Source of the DNA: Luzula sylvatica
Lineage: Eukaryota; Streptophyta; Magnoliopsida; Poales; Juncaceae
Reading direction: 5' to 3'
DNA: 64,000 nucleotides
Assembly (NCBI GenBank): GCA_946800325.1
Contig: OX326956.1
Location: 14,487,167-14,551,166, forward strand
The notes under the pieces were generated by a model. That model was not told where the DNA came from and did no database searches. It saw nothing but the letters and a program-made list of their open reading frames with translations. Below, piece after piece: positions 12,600 to 22,546 of this stretch. The translations under genes and the position numbers were made by a program. Numbering within the stretch: the stretch's first letter is position 1; every line of letters begins with the position of its first letter.

Positions 12600-15500
12600 C
12601 TACAAACCAACTTCCTCCTCTAGGTATCTCAAACCTATAGTTCTAGCATGACGATCATGTTTCGTAACTGGAAGTGGCTTCGTAAACGGATCCGCTACAT
12701 TCTCGTCAGTATCAATCTTCAAAATCACAACATCCTGCCTTTGTAAAATCTCACGTATCAAGTGGAATTTACGCAGGATGTGTTTGGAGCGATGATGCGA
12801 TCTCGGTTCCTTGGCCTGTGCTATTGCTCCCGTATTGTCACAATACACAGCCACGGGTTCCGAGATACTCGGTACAACACCAAGTTCGGTCACGAACTTC
12901 TTGACCCAAACCGCCTCCTTTGCGGCTTCCGAAGCCGCGATGTATTCTGCTTCCGTCGTAGAGTCAGCAACAGTCGGTTGTTTGGAACTCTTCCATATAA
13001 CCGCGCCACCGTTCAAGCAAAACACATACCCACTTTGTGATCGAAAATCATCAGTACATGTTTGGAAACTGGCATCGGTGTAACCCGTTACAACCAATCC
13101 ATTATCCTCGCCACCATATACTAAAAACTGGTCCTTAGTTCTTCGTAAGTACTTGAGGATAGTTTTCACGGCTTGCCAATGCGGATCACCTGGATTCGAT
13201 TGGTAACGTGATAGGACGCTCAATGCATACGATACGTCAGGTCTCGTACAGATCATGGCATACATGATAGATCCAACCGCCGAAGCATATGGAACCTTAT
13301 CCATGTTATTTTTCTCTTCGCTCGATGTCGGACATTGAGCTTTCGAAAAATTTATACCACTCGACATGGGAAGAAACCCTTTCTTAGAGTTTTGCATGAA
13401 AAATCTTTTCAGCACCTTGTCGATGTACGTACTCTGACTTAGGCCGAGGAGTCTCTTGGATCTATCTCTATAGATCCTCACGCCTAAAATGTAGGCGGCC
13501 TCTCCTAAATCTTTCATAGCGAAACGAGTATTCAAATACTTCTTAACATCCGATAACATCGGAATGTCGTTTCCTATGATCAATATATCGTCCACATAAA
13601 GAACAAGAAATGCTACGCGGCTCCCACTAACCTTCTTATATACACAAGGTTCTTCTTCGTTCTTGATAAAATCATACTCGCGTATGACTTCATCAAAACG
13701 AATGTTCCAACTCCGAGAAGCTTGTTTCAGCCCATAAATGGACCTTTGAAGCTTGCATACTTTCTTAGGATTCTTTGGATCGATAAAACCTTCGGGTTGT
13801 GTCATGTACACATCCTCCGATAAGTTTCCGTTAAGGAAAGCAGTTTTAACATCCATTTGCCATATCTCATAGTCATAATATGCAGCTATGGCAAGGATAA
13901 TCCTTATAGACTTAAGCATGGCTACCGGCGAAAACGTTTCATCATAGTCTACACCATGAATTTGCTTGAAACCTTTCGCAACTAACCGTGCTTTGTAAGT
14001 ATGCACTTTCCCATCCATGTCGATTTTCTTCTTGAAAACCCATTTACACCCGACGGGTTTAACCATGGGTGGTGGATCAATCAAGTTCCAAACTTGATTA
14101 TCATACATGGATTGGATTTCGGACTTCATGGCTTCATGCCATTTGTCGGAATCTTCGCTCAACATAGCATCTTTGTAGGTTGTCGGCTCATCATCTATGA
14201 GTTCGACGTTGCCTTCATCAGTCACGATAAATCCATATCGTACTGGTTCCAGCCGGGTCCTACTAGACCTACGAGGAGCACCTTGTGCTATTGGCTCGAC
14301 ATCCTCAACTATTGATGGATTCGGGTCAACATCCATCGGTTCAATGTTTATTTCTGAATCTCGAACCTCTTCGAGATCAATCTTACTCCCACTAGCTCGT
14401 TGAGATATAAAGTCCTCCTCCAAGAAGGTACCTCTTCGAGCTATGAAAACCTTGTTTTCCTCGGGATTGTAGAAATAATATCCTTTAGTTTCCTTAGGAT
14501 ATCCTACAAATAAACATTTTTCAGATTTGGGTTCGAGTTTATCCGAAAACATTTTTCGAACATAAACATCACATCCCCAAATTCTAATAAAAGATAACAC
14601 CGGAGGTTGTCCGGTCCACATCTCATATGGTGTCTTTTGAACCGATTTAGAAGGTAAGCGGTTTATTAGAAAAGCCGCTGTCTCAAGGGCATATCCCCAA
14701 AACGATTTTGGGAGACTAGTTTGACTCATCATAGATCGAACCATATTCAATAAGGTCCGATTCCTCCTTTCGGACACGCCATTCCATTGAGGCGTTCCAG
14801 GTGGAGTCAATTGTGAAACGATTCCACAATCTTTGAGATGATCTTCAAACTCATAGCTCAAATACTCGCCTCCTCGATCTGATCGAAGTGCTTTGATTGT
14901 CTTGCCAAGTTGATTTTGAACCTCATTTTGAAATTCTTTGAACTTTTCAAAAGATTCAGATTTGTTACGCATTAAGTAGATATACCCATATCTACTAAAA
15001 TCATCCGTAAACGTTATGAAGTATCGATAACCTCCTCTTGCTTCGGTACTCATTGGACCACATACATCAGAATGTATAAGTTCCAATAGTTCCTTGGACC
15101 TTTCTCCAACTTTTGAGAATGGTGCTTTTGTCATCTTGCCAAGTAAACAAGATTCGCATTGTCCATATGAATCAAATTCAAATGAATCCAAAAGTCCATC
15201 CTTATGGAGTTTTGAGATGCGCTTCTCGTTTATATGGCCAAGTCGACAATGCCAAAAGTAAGTTTTACTATCAACTTTAGGTTTAATCCGATTCGTGTTT
15301 ATATTATAGATTGATTTATCATTTGTGTAATTCATATCTAAAATGTAAAGACCATTTTCTAATAGAACATTTCCATAGAATAAATTATCCTTACAAATAG
15401 AAAATTCATTATTCTTAATAATAAATTCATAACCATCATTAGCTAGTCTAGACACACTAATAATGTTCTTACACAAACTTGGAACAAAATAACAATTATT

Positions 15501-16574
15501 TAGTTCTAAAATAAATCCACTCGGTAAAGTAATAAAAATATCTCCGACGGCCAATGCAGCAACGCTTGCTCCATTCCCTACTCGAAAATCCACTTCACCG
15601 CGTGTTAACTTCCTTCTATTTTGAAGAACCTGCATATTTCGACAAATATGAGTTCCACAACCGGTATCTAATACCCAATTGTCCAAAATTGAAATGTTAA
15701 CATCTATAATAGTCATACCTGCGGTTCCGGCTTCCAAAGCCTTCACCTTGCTTTTCTTCACCTCCTCGAGGTAAATCTTGCAATTTCTCTTCCAATGCCC
15801 AGTCTTTTTGCAATGGAAGCAGGTGACATCCTCAGATTTCTCCTTTCCTTTAGTCTTCGGTTTGGACAACGACTTGCCCGCACCGCCCTTGGACTTTTGT
15901 TTCTTACGAATCCCACCTTGAATCATGAGGACATCCCTAGCAACTCTTGCTTTGGGTTCTCCCGATGCCTTAAGCATCTCCGACTCAAAGTTCTTGAGCA
16001 TCCCATGGAGCTCGGGAATCGTCTTGTTCATCGAATGCATATGATAGTTCGTTACGAAAGTTGAAAAAATCGGTGGCAATGCACATAAGATCAAATCTTG
16101 TTGCATTATTGGTGACACCTTTTCTCCCAATTTCTCGAGACGATCAATCAATGATTGTACCTTTAACACGTGAGTGCTAACCGAAGATCCGTTAGGCATC
16201 TTACAGTTAACCAACTCCTTTAACGTATTGAACCTTTCAATGCGTTCTTGCTCTTGGAACATTTCCTTGAGCGTGGCGTTAATTTCGTACGCATCCGAAT
16301 CCTCGAACTGCTTCTGCAAGTTCGCGTCCATACATGCCAACATGAGGCATGTCACGTCATTTGACTCCTTCTTAAGTTTGTCAAATGCCGCCTTTTCTTC
16401 GGGCGAAGCGTTCTCGTCGGGAGTAACCATCTTCGTGTCTAACACGTGACTTTTGCACTCTTGCCTAAGAACAATTCTTAGGTTACGGTGCCAGTCAAGA
16501 TAGTTCTTGCCGACTAGCTTCTCCCTCTCCAATACCGATCTAATCGACATTGAGTTGGTGTTGCTTGATGTCAT
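12600..16574 (-). CDS. Copia Gag-Pol polyprotein, uninterrupted
   Basis: 1324 aa in one frame. The Gag domain (UBN2/DUF4219-like) covers about residues 1-240, and a zinc knuckle CFHCKKTGHWKRNC lies at about 252-265. Aspartic protease: WVLDTGCGTHIC with DTG at about 303-305. GAG-pre-integrase: HCRLGH near 442 and CESCLLGK. Integrase core: HSDVCGP, SDRGGEY and a later glutamate in SERRNRT. Reverse transcriptase: about 830-1070, with QMDVKTAFLNG, SIYGLKQASR and YVDD. RNase H: GYTDASF, then TTEAEYIA and HILRKFHLI near the C-terminus. It encodes all enzymes for reverse transcription and integration. The ATG chosen is the first of the frame and starts a normal Gag. No frameshift or stop, unlike most genomic copies. 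The leader upstream is ~1.5 kb. Confidence 0.97.
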   Translation of the reverse strand: MTSSNTNSMSIRSVLEREKLVGKNYLDWHRNLRIVLRQECKSHVLDTKMVTPDENASPEEKAAFDKLKKESNDVTCLMLACMDANLQKQFEDSDAYEINATLKEMFQEQERIERFNTLKELVNCKMPNGSSVSTHVLKVQSLIDRLEKLGEKVSPIMQQDLILCALPPIFSTFVTNYHMHSMNKTIPELHGMLKNFESEMLKASGEPKARVARDVLMIQGGIRKKQKSKGGAGKSLSKPKTKGKEKSEDVTCFHCKKTGHWKRNCKIYLEEVKKSKVKALEAGTAGMTIIDVNISILDNWVLDTGCGTHICRNMQVLQNRRKLTRGEVDFRVGNGASVAALAVGDIFITLPSGFILELNNCYFVPSLCKNIISVSRLANDGYEFIIKNNEFSICKDNLFYGNVLLENGLYILDMNYTNDKSIYNINTNRIKPKVDSKTYFWHCRLGHINEKRISKLHKDGLLDSFEFDSYGQCESCLLGKMTKAPFSKVGERSKELLELIHSDVCGPMSTEARGGYRYFITFTDDFSRYGYIYLMRNKSESFEKFKEFQNEVQNQLGKTIKALRSDRGGEYLSYEFEDHLKDCGIVSQLTPPGTPQWNGVSERRNRTLLNMVRSMMSQTSLPKSFWGYALETAAFLINRLPSKSVQKTPYEMWTGQPPVLSFIRIWGCDVYVRKMFSDKLEPKSEKCLFVGYPKETKGYYFYNPEENKVFIARRGTFLEEDFISQRASGSKIDLEEVRDSEINIEPMDVDPNPSIVEDVEPIAQGAPRRSSRTRLEPVRYGFIVTDEGNVELIDDEPTTYKDAMLSEDSDKWHEAMKSEIQSMYDNQVWNLIDPPPMVKPVGCKWVFKKKIDMDGKVHTYKARLVAKGFKQIHGVDYDETFSPVAMLKSIRIILAIAAYYDYEIWQMDVKTAFLNGNLSEDVYMTQPEGFIDPKNPKKVCKLQRSIYGLKQASRSWNIRFDEVIREYDFIKNEEEPCVYKKVSGSRVAFLVLYVDDILIIGNDIPMLSDVKKYLNTRFAMKDLGEAAYILGVRIYRDRSKRLLGLSQSTYIDKVLKRFFMQNSKKGFLPMSSGINFSKAQCPTSSEEKNNMDKVPYASAVGSIMYAMICTRPDVSYALSVLSRYQSNPGDPHWQAVKTILKYLRRTKDQFLVYGGEDNGLVVTGYTDASFQTCTDDFRSQSGYVFCLNGGAVIWKSSKQPTVADSTTEAEYIAASEAAKEAVWVKKFVTELGVVPSISEPVAVYCDNTGAIAQAKEPRSHHRSKHILRKFHLIREILQRQDVVILKIDTDENVADPFTKPLPVTKHDRHARTIGLRYLEEEVGL

Positions 16575-18093
16575 GATTGCTACAACGAAAAATACTTTAA
16601 AATGAGATTGATACTGATATGTGCGAACTTATGCTATATGCTTATATGATGATATGAAATATGTTACTTTTATCAAATCAATAACCCTAATATTGATTCG
16701 GGATTCTAAATCCAATAACACTTCAAGACCCATATTTCATGATCCTCCCACAAGTGACTTTGGCCGACAAATGGGATCTCACTATTTAGGTAGGATAAAT
16801 CCAATCGCATCCAATACGACTCTTGACCTTTTATAGGATTTCGGTATCGAACCATATCATATATGATTCAAATTCCGTTTGTGCATCCTAACTATGCCCC
16901 GAACCCCAATCGGATTGGCTTGGACGGTTAAGTCACAACCATGATCACATATCGTTCAATTGAACTACAAATGCGCCCGACTTTGGCCTGAACCCGCATT
17001 TGTCCCCAATTAACGCTTGCCTCTCACGTTGATTCATACAACAATGCACGCCCGACTTTGGCCTGAAACCGTGCAAGGTGTGATGACCAACCTCGGAGGT
17101 TGTGAACATGGAAGGCATTTCATGACTTAAGTATTATGTAGGGATTTATGTGATATAATCTAATTATATCAATAAGCAAGTATATCATGATGAATGAACA
17201 TAATTAATAATGATTAGAACCACAATTAAATAAATCAAGAAAAATTACACTGTGCGTCACGACGCAACATAACGTCCGTCATGACGCACCGTACTAAAAT
17301 GGACTTCCATTGACTTCCGTCATGACGCAACATAACGTGCGTCACGACGGACTTCACAGGTCCGTCATGACGCCAGACAGTGCGTCACGACGGACCATAC
17401 AAAACAATTTTGTTGTCTATTCCAGAAACTATTTCAGGTTCCTCCGTCATGACGGTTGGTTACTACCGTCACGACGGACCGTGTTCTTCCGTCATGATGC
17501 CAGACGGTGCGTCATGACGGACTGTACAAAACCATTTTGTCCAGATTTCCAGAAACTTTTTGAGGTTCTTCCGTCATGATGGTTGGTTATACCGTCACGA
17601 CGGACTGTTCTGGTCCGTCATGACGCCAGAGGGTGCGTCATGACGCACTGAACAAAAACATTTTGTTCAGTTTGCCAGAAACTTTTGGACTTCTACCGTC
17701 ACGACGCACCAAACGGTCCGTCATGATGGTACGAATTTACACAGTGCGTCATGACGCACAACTTTTGTGCGTCACGACGGACTGAGTAACGCCTCAGATC
17801 CAACTCTTGGATTTCCCGTGTGCGTCATGACGCACCATATCGTGCGTCATGACGCACCAGACCTGAAATTCAGTTTTATTTTGTAATTTTAACAGATTTT
17901 AATCGTTTCAAAAAACGATTAATCATGAACAATTCATGATTACTTCTAGATTCTTTTGATCATCTCATGATCAAACACTAGTAAGATTTCTATGGTCCTA
18001 ATTTTACAACTACATGATTATGTCCTAAAATTCTACATGAAATTCCGAATAACACTTATTCGAAATCGATTCGACGATCGAATCGTGACGATC
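16575..18093 (-). other. Long copia leader (primer-binding site to gag)
   Basis: About 1.5 kb of untranslated leader, long for a copia element. It contains two copies of CGCCCGACTTTGGCCTGAA (from 16976 and 17048) and the palindrome array 17252-17859. No coding region was found. Confidence 0.75.
17252..17859. repeat. Second palindrome array, in the copia leader
   Basis: About twenty units of the same palindrome family as in the LTR (GTGCGTCATGACGCAC, with CACG or CATG centres and TCCGTC/ACCGTC arms) within 608 bases. Spacers such as CAAAAACATTTTGTTCAG and CCAGAAACTTTTTG also recur, so the repeating unit is larger (about 100-120 bp, with several palindromes each). It lies in transcribed leader, so it can act in DNA or RNA. 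Confidence 0.85.
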
Positions 18094-18105
18094 GCTCTGA
18101 TACCA
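18094..18105 (-). other. Copia primer-binding site
   Basis: On the minus strand TGGTATCAGAGC, one base after the 5' LTR end, matches the 3' end complement of plant initiator tRNA-Met, the standard primer of Ty1-copia elements. Confidence 0.92.
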
Positions 18106-18106
18106 C

Positions 18107-19057
18107 TGTTGGGTATCGGCGTCACTACCGAGCCCCGCGCAGCGGATTGAGAGGCCCGGTCCGACCCGATCCCGAGGACCACGTCAACGACCCGAAAGTA
18201 CGAATCATGAAATGCATCTAACCTATGAAATTAACGCTTAATTCATAGAGAATCATACCGCGTGAAATTGATCACGGAGACGGGTTGACTCTGTTAGCTG
18301 CTGCTTGCTTCGATTCCGGCGACACGCACGTCCCACGCCCGCGCGATTCGACACCTAATACGAAGCTCCGATTTGTCGTATACAACCGGAATTTATCCGG
18401 TGCGTCTCCGACCTTGCTCGTCCTTGCTCTCGATTGATCACAGTCGAAGATCTCAGTTGAGATCTCTCTACTCGTATCCACCTCGAGCTAACGTCTTTCG
18501 GTTGCGGCGAATTCCCCTAAAATTCCCGCAAACTTGCTCAAAACAATCTCCAATTCTCCTTCACTTGTCACACAAGTTTCTCTCTTCTTCTCAAGAATTA
18601 GGTCTGGCAGCCAGAGAGAGAGAGGAAGAAGAATCCACAGATCTTATATTAATCTGAGAGTTAATGGTGTATTAATGAGTATCAGAAACTGCTAATCCAG
18701 AATTCGGATCACTGTGCGTCATGACGCACGATATGGTGCGTCATGACGCACAAGTCACATTTACTTGGATATAGCCGTTACACAGTGTACCGTCATGACG
18801 CACGATAACGTCCGTCATGACGCACCACCGTCATGACGCACAACTTGGTGCGTCGTGACGGTATACTCACAGATTGGCTTTCTCAGAATTACTCTACTGT
18901 GCGTCATGACGCACAATATGGTGCGTCATGACGCACCATGTAATTTCTGCCAGATTTGCATAATCTTATTATGCATCCAATCGTTCCGACGAACACGTAT
19001 GTTTGTCTACACTCATTTGTACATTCAACTAGTTGATCTGTAACTGTATTTCCTTCA
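18107..19057 (-). repeat. 5' LTR of the copia element
   Basis: 951 bp, the partner of 10534-11484. It contains the promoter that would drive the element transcript toward lower coordinates. The internal palindrome array is at 18714-18934. Confidence 0.95.
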
Positions 19058-20826
19058 TCTTTTACTACGCAACTTTTCACCAAATTTTACAAACACTAAG
19101 AAAGTTTGTTTTTCGATTCATACAAATCTTTTTATGATGTGAGGAGTCCAAATAACGTGTTTTTGAGATATTTTTTATCGAATCTTTTACTACGTAACAT
19201 TTCACCAAATTTTACAAACACTACGAAAGTTTGTTTTTCGATTCTTGTCCAGAAACGTGATTTACATATTGTTTGGATCGAATCTTTTATTACGTAACTT
19301 TTCACCAAATTATACAAACACTAAGAAAATTTGTTTTTTGATTCATAGCAATCGTTTTAAGCTTTGAGGAGTGCAAATAAGGTGTTTTTGAGATCTTTTG
19401 GATCGAATCTTTTACTCGAAACATTTCACCAAATTTTACAAACATTAAGAAAGTTTGTTTTTTGATTCATAGAAATCTTTTTACGATCCGAGGAGTCCAA
19501 ATAACGTGTCTTTTAGATCTTTTGGATCGAATCTTTTATTTCGTAACTATTCACCAAATTGTGCAAACACTGAGAAAGTTTGTATTTCGATTCATAACAA
19601 TCTTTTTGAGCTTTGAGGAGTCCAAATAACGTGTTTCTTAGATCTTTTGGATCGAATCTTTTACTACTTGACATTTCACCAAATTATAAAAACACTAAGA
19701 AAGTTTGTTTTTTTATTCATAACAATCGTTTTAAGCTTTGAGGAGTCCAAATAAGGTGTTTTTGAAATCTTTTGGATCGAATCTTTTACTACGAAACTTT
19801 TCACCAAATTTTACAAACATTATGAAAGTTTGATTTTCGATTCATAGAATTTTTTTTACGATCCGAGGAGTCCAAATAACGTGTTTTTTAGATCTTTTGG
19901 ACCGGATCTTTTATTACGTAACTTTTCACCAAATTGTGCAAACACTAAGAAAGTTTGTATTTCGATTCATAACAATCTTTTTAAGCTTTGAGGGGTCCAA
20001 ATAACGTGTTTCTGAGATCTTTTGGATCGAATCTTTTATTACGTAACTTTTCACCAAATTATACAAACACTAAGAAAGTTTGTTTTTTTGATTCATAGCA
20101 ATCGTTTGAAATTTTGAGGAGTCCAAATAAGTTGTTTTTGAGATCTTTTGGATCGAATCTTTTACTACAAAACTTTTCACCAAATTTTACAAACATTAAG
20201 AAAGTTTGCCTTTCGATTCATAGAAATCTTTTTACGATCCGAGGATTCCAAATAACGTGTATATGAGATCTTTTGGATCGAATCTTTTATTTCGTAACTT
20301 TTCACCAAATTGTGCGAACTCTAAGAAAGTTTGTATTTCGATTCATAACAATCTTATTAAGCTTTGAAGAGTCCAAATAACGTGTTTCTTAGATCTTTTG
20401 GATCGAATCTTTTACTACTTAACATTTCACCAAATTATACAAAACACTAAGAAAGTTTGTTTTTTGATTCATAACAACCGTTTTAAGCTTTGAGGAGTCC
20501 AAATAAGGTGTTTTTGATATCTTTTGGATCGAATATTTTACTACGAAACTTTTCACCAAATTTTACAAACATTAGGAAAGTTTGATTTTCGATTCATAGA
20601 AATCTTTTTACGATGTGAGGAGTCCAAATAACGTGTTTTTTAGATCTTTTCGATCGAATCTTTTACAACGTGACTTTTCACAAAATTTTACAAACACTAA
20701 GAAATTTTGTTTTTCGATTCTTGTTCAGAAACGTAATTTATAGATTGTTTGGATGAAATATTTTATTACGTAACTTTTCACAAAATTGTACAAACACTAA
20801 GAAATATTATTTTTCGATTCATATCA
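19058..20826. repeat. ~125-bp satellite, third block, with a three-monomer higher-order repeat
   Basis: Monomer landmarks occur at 19366, 19490, 19615, 19740, 19865, 19990, 20116, 20241, 20366, 20492 and 20617 (steps 124-126). Subtypes alternate regularly. One has ACGATCCGAG before the landmark and GTGCAAACAC after it. The next has AAGCTTTGAG with GTGTTTCT and ATTATAC/ATTATAA. The third has AATAAGGTG or AATAAGTTG with TTTTACAAACATTA. The same subtype recurs every 374-376 bases. The array ends near 20826 in unique sequence. Confidence 0.9.
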
Positions 20827-21040
20827 ATCTGATATCTGAGTTTCGTATTAATATATTTTATGCTTCCGCGATAGTTTTGTATTATTATTTTAATTCCGTA
20901 ATGTATATATATGTATGTGTTGTTGTTGTTTTCGAATCAGTTTAGTTTCTTGTTTTGTGATGTTTTCATATGAGAGTCTGTGGTATATGAGTTGTATATT
21001 GGTGGGTTGCCACACCTTTTTATTTTGGGGTGTGACAGCT
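20827..21040 (-). mobile_element. Possible LTR end fragment
   Basis: Read on the minus strand, this starts TGTCACACCCCAAAATAAAA near 21038, a form common at the 5' end of plant Ty3-type LTRs, and merges into the satellite edge. No second LTR, target duplication or coding part is present, so it may be a truncated relic or chance. Confidence 0.3.
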
Positions 21041-22080
21041 TGTATGGTATGATGTGTAAAATAATAATCAAATTTTAAAACAAAAATCGTTTTGATTGTG
21101 CGAGAAAGTCGGCTCTGGAACAATTCAAACCGTTTTTGCTCTAAAAATTTTAAAATCATGATTTACTGAGGCAAACGCAACATTCTTAGAAGTTTTATGT
21201 CGAAATGAAATTGTTCGCTCTTTTATAATGCATCACATTATATGTTAGTTTGTAGCGAAATGTTAATATATTATGTATTTTTTTTGCATTTCAATTACAA
21301 TATACCCATAATTCGTTCATATCATTCATGCAATCAACATAAACCGTAGAATTATTTAGATTCGAGATAAATTATGTCTTTGTTCGACAAGAAATGCTCA
21401 TTCCATATCAGACACAAATAACACGGCAATTTTGTTACAAAGAACTTTTGAACCTGGATTTGTATCTGCAGAAATACTTTTATACTTACAAACAATGCAA
21501 ACAAATAACAAACAACAAAAATAAGATTTCCAGAATTTAGAAATTAGTTTACAAATTGCTCATGTAAATTTCTCGATTTTTTGCAACCCAGCGTAAATTT
21601 TCTTATTCGATGTCATTCAAAATAACTTCCGTAACATATGGATACAAATACACGCTACAAAATAAACAAAATTGCAACACAAAAAGGGACAAGCCCGCGC
21701 AATCGCGCGTGTGCAACACTATACTTATTTATTGGAGAAGAGTGATGACATTCACCGTCCTTAATTGTCGTCAATGCCGTCAATCTCGTAAAATTTTGAC
21801 AATAATTAACACACTATGATAATCATCTCTATATTAAACACTTTGACAGTTTTCCGTTCAAGTTCTTAACACGAATTTTATATATTTTCTACAATAATTA
21901 TATTTCTATTAAATATTAAATTAAATAATTCATTATATGGTAATAAAAATATGGAAAAGAAAATAATTGTTGCATACCTCATATAATCAATTTCTTTCTA
22001 TAAGCCGGCCCAACATGAGTGAGTATGCACCGAGCGTAACCCATATTCTATTAGGTAAATTATATTGGCTTATATTATAC
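21041..22080. other. Intergenic, nothing recognised
   Basis: AT-rich. A short GC-rich hairpin-capable stretch (CGCGCAATCGCGCG near 21695) resembles a Helitron 3' hairpin but lacks a CTRR end. No gene supported. Confidence 0.4.
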
Positions 22081-22096
22081 GTTCCCAAGTCTTTCC

Positions 22097-22218
22097 ATCT
22101 CTCTCTCTCTCTCTCCTCTCTCCTTCTCTCTCTAAACCGTCGCTTGGGAGGATCCGCCTGCGTCCTTCCTCTCATCTGAAATTAGGGTTTCTTTCTGGTC
22201 GTCTCCATCTTCGTTCAG
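22097..22218 (+). promoter_or_regulatory. DnaJ 5' leader exon with CT repeat and telo-box
   Basis: A CT microsatellite (about 22097-22135) is followed by GAAATTAGGGTTTC, which contains a reverse telo-box (AAACCCTAA), typical of leaders of highly expressed plant housekeeping genes. The non-coding exon ends at 22218 before a GT donor. The transcription start is not resolved. Confidence 0.5.
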
Positions 22219-22541
22219 GTACTTCCGAATTTACTTCTAGAACCCTTGTTCTTTCAATTTTGTACAGATTTGTGTATACTGGTCTTTCCTTTCCAGTTTT
22301 CGCTTGTTAATACTTCTGTATGTTATGTAATTTATACGAGGAATTGTGGGTACTGGTGTAAGTTTCAGTACCAGTAAGATATTCTTATCTATCAAATTCA
22401 ACCTTTACTTTCTCGTAGCCTTCTTTTTTCTCTACTTAAAATAATCACTTGAAAATTTGGGCCTAATTGAATATTTAAGGGCTAATAAATTGGGTTAAAC
22501 CACTCTGAATTGGGCTAATATAACATAAACTTGATTGTCAG
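22219..22541 (+). other. 5'-UTR intron of the DnaJ gene
   Basis: GT at 22219 (CAG|GTACTT) and AG ending at 22541 (TTGATTGTCAG|GAATC), 323 bp, six bases before the ATG. Leader introns of this kind often raise expression in plants; that effect is inferred. Confidence 0.65.
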
Positions 22542-22546
22542 GAATC

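Larger units (their letters stand above)
10534..19057 (-). mobile_element. Full-length, apparently intact Ty1-copia retrotransposon
   Basis: 8524 bp on the minus strand. The 5' LTR is 18107-19057 and the 3' LTR 10534-11484, each 951 bp with ends TGAAGG...CCAACA in element orientation. A perfect target duplication TCTTT flanks it (10529-10533, 19058-19062). The primer-binding site complements initiator tRNA-Met. A polypurine tract adjoins the 3' LTR, and the 1324-codon polyprotein is open. By eye I found no difference between the LTRs; they have equal length and their chance ORFs translate identically. This points to a very recent insertion and probable competence for transposition. Domain order gag-protease-integrase-RT-RNase H defines copia; the lineage is not assigned with confidence. 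Confidence 0.97.

Noticed and set aside
12762..16449. Plus-strand ORFs of 68-104 codons opposite the copia polyprotein
   Set aside because: Antisense shadows of a strongly coding minus-strand frame.
17252..17859. CRISPR-like look of regularly repeated short palindromes
   Set aside because: Plant nuclear DNA with a retrotransposon context; units vary, spacers recur, no cas genes. It is a palindrome array inside a copia leader.
4440..20826. Small ORFs on both strands in the satellite (60-76 codons)
   Set aside because: The same frame recurs in each monomer because of the repeat; stops appear at variant positions and the composition is not protein-like.
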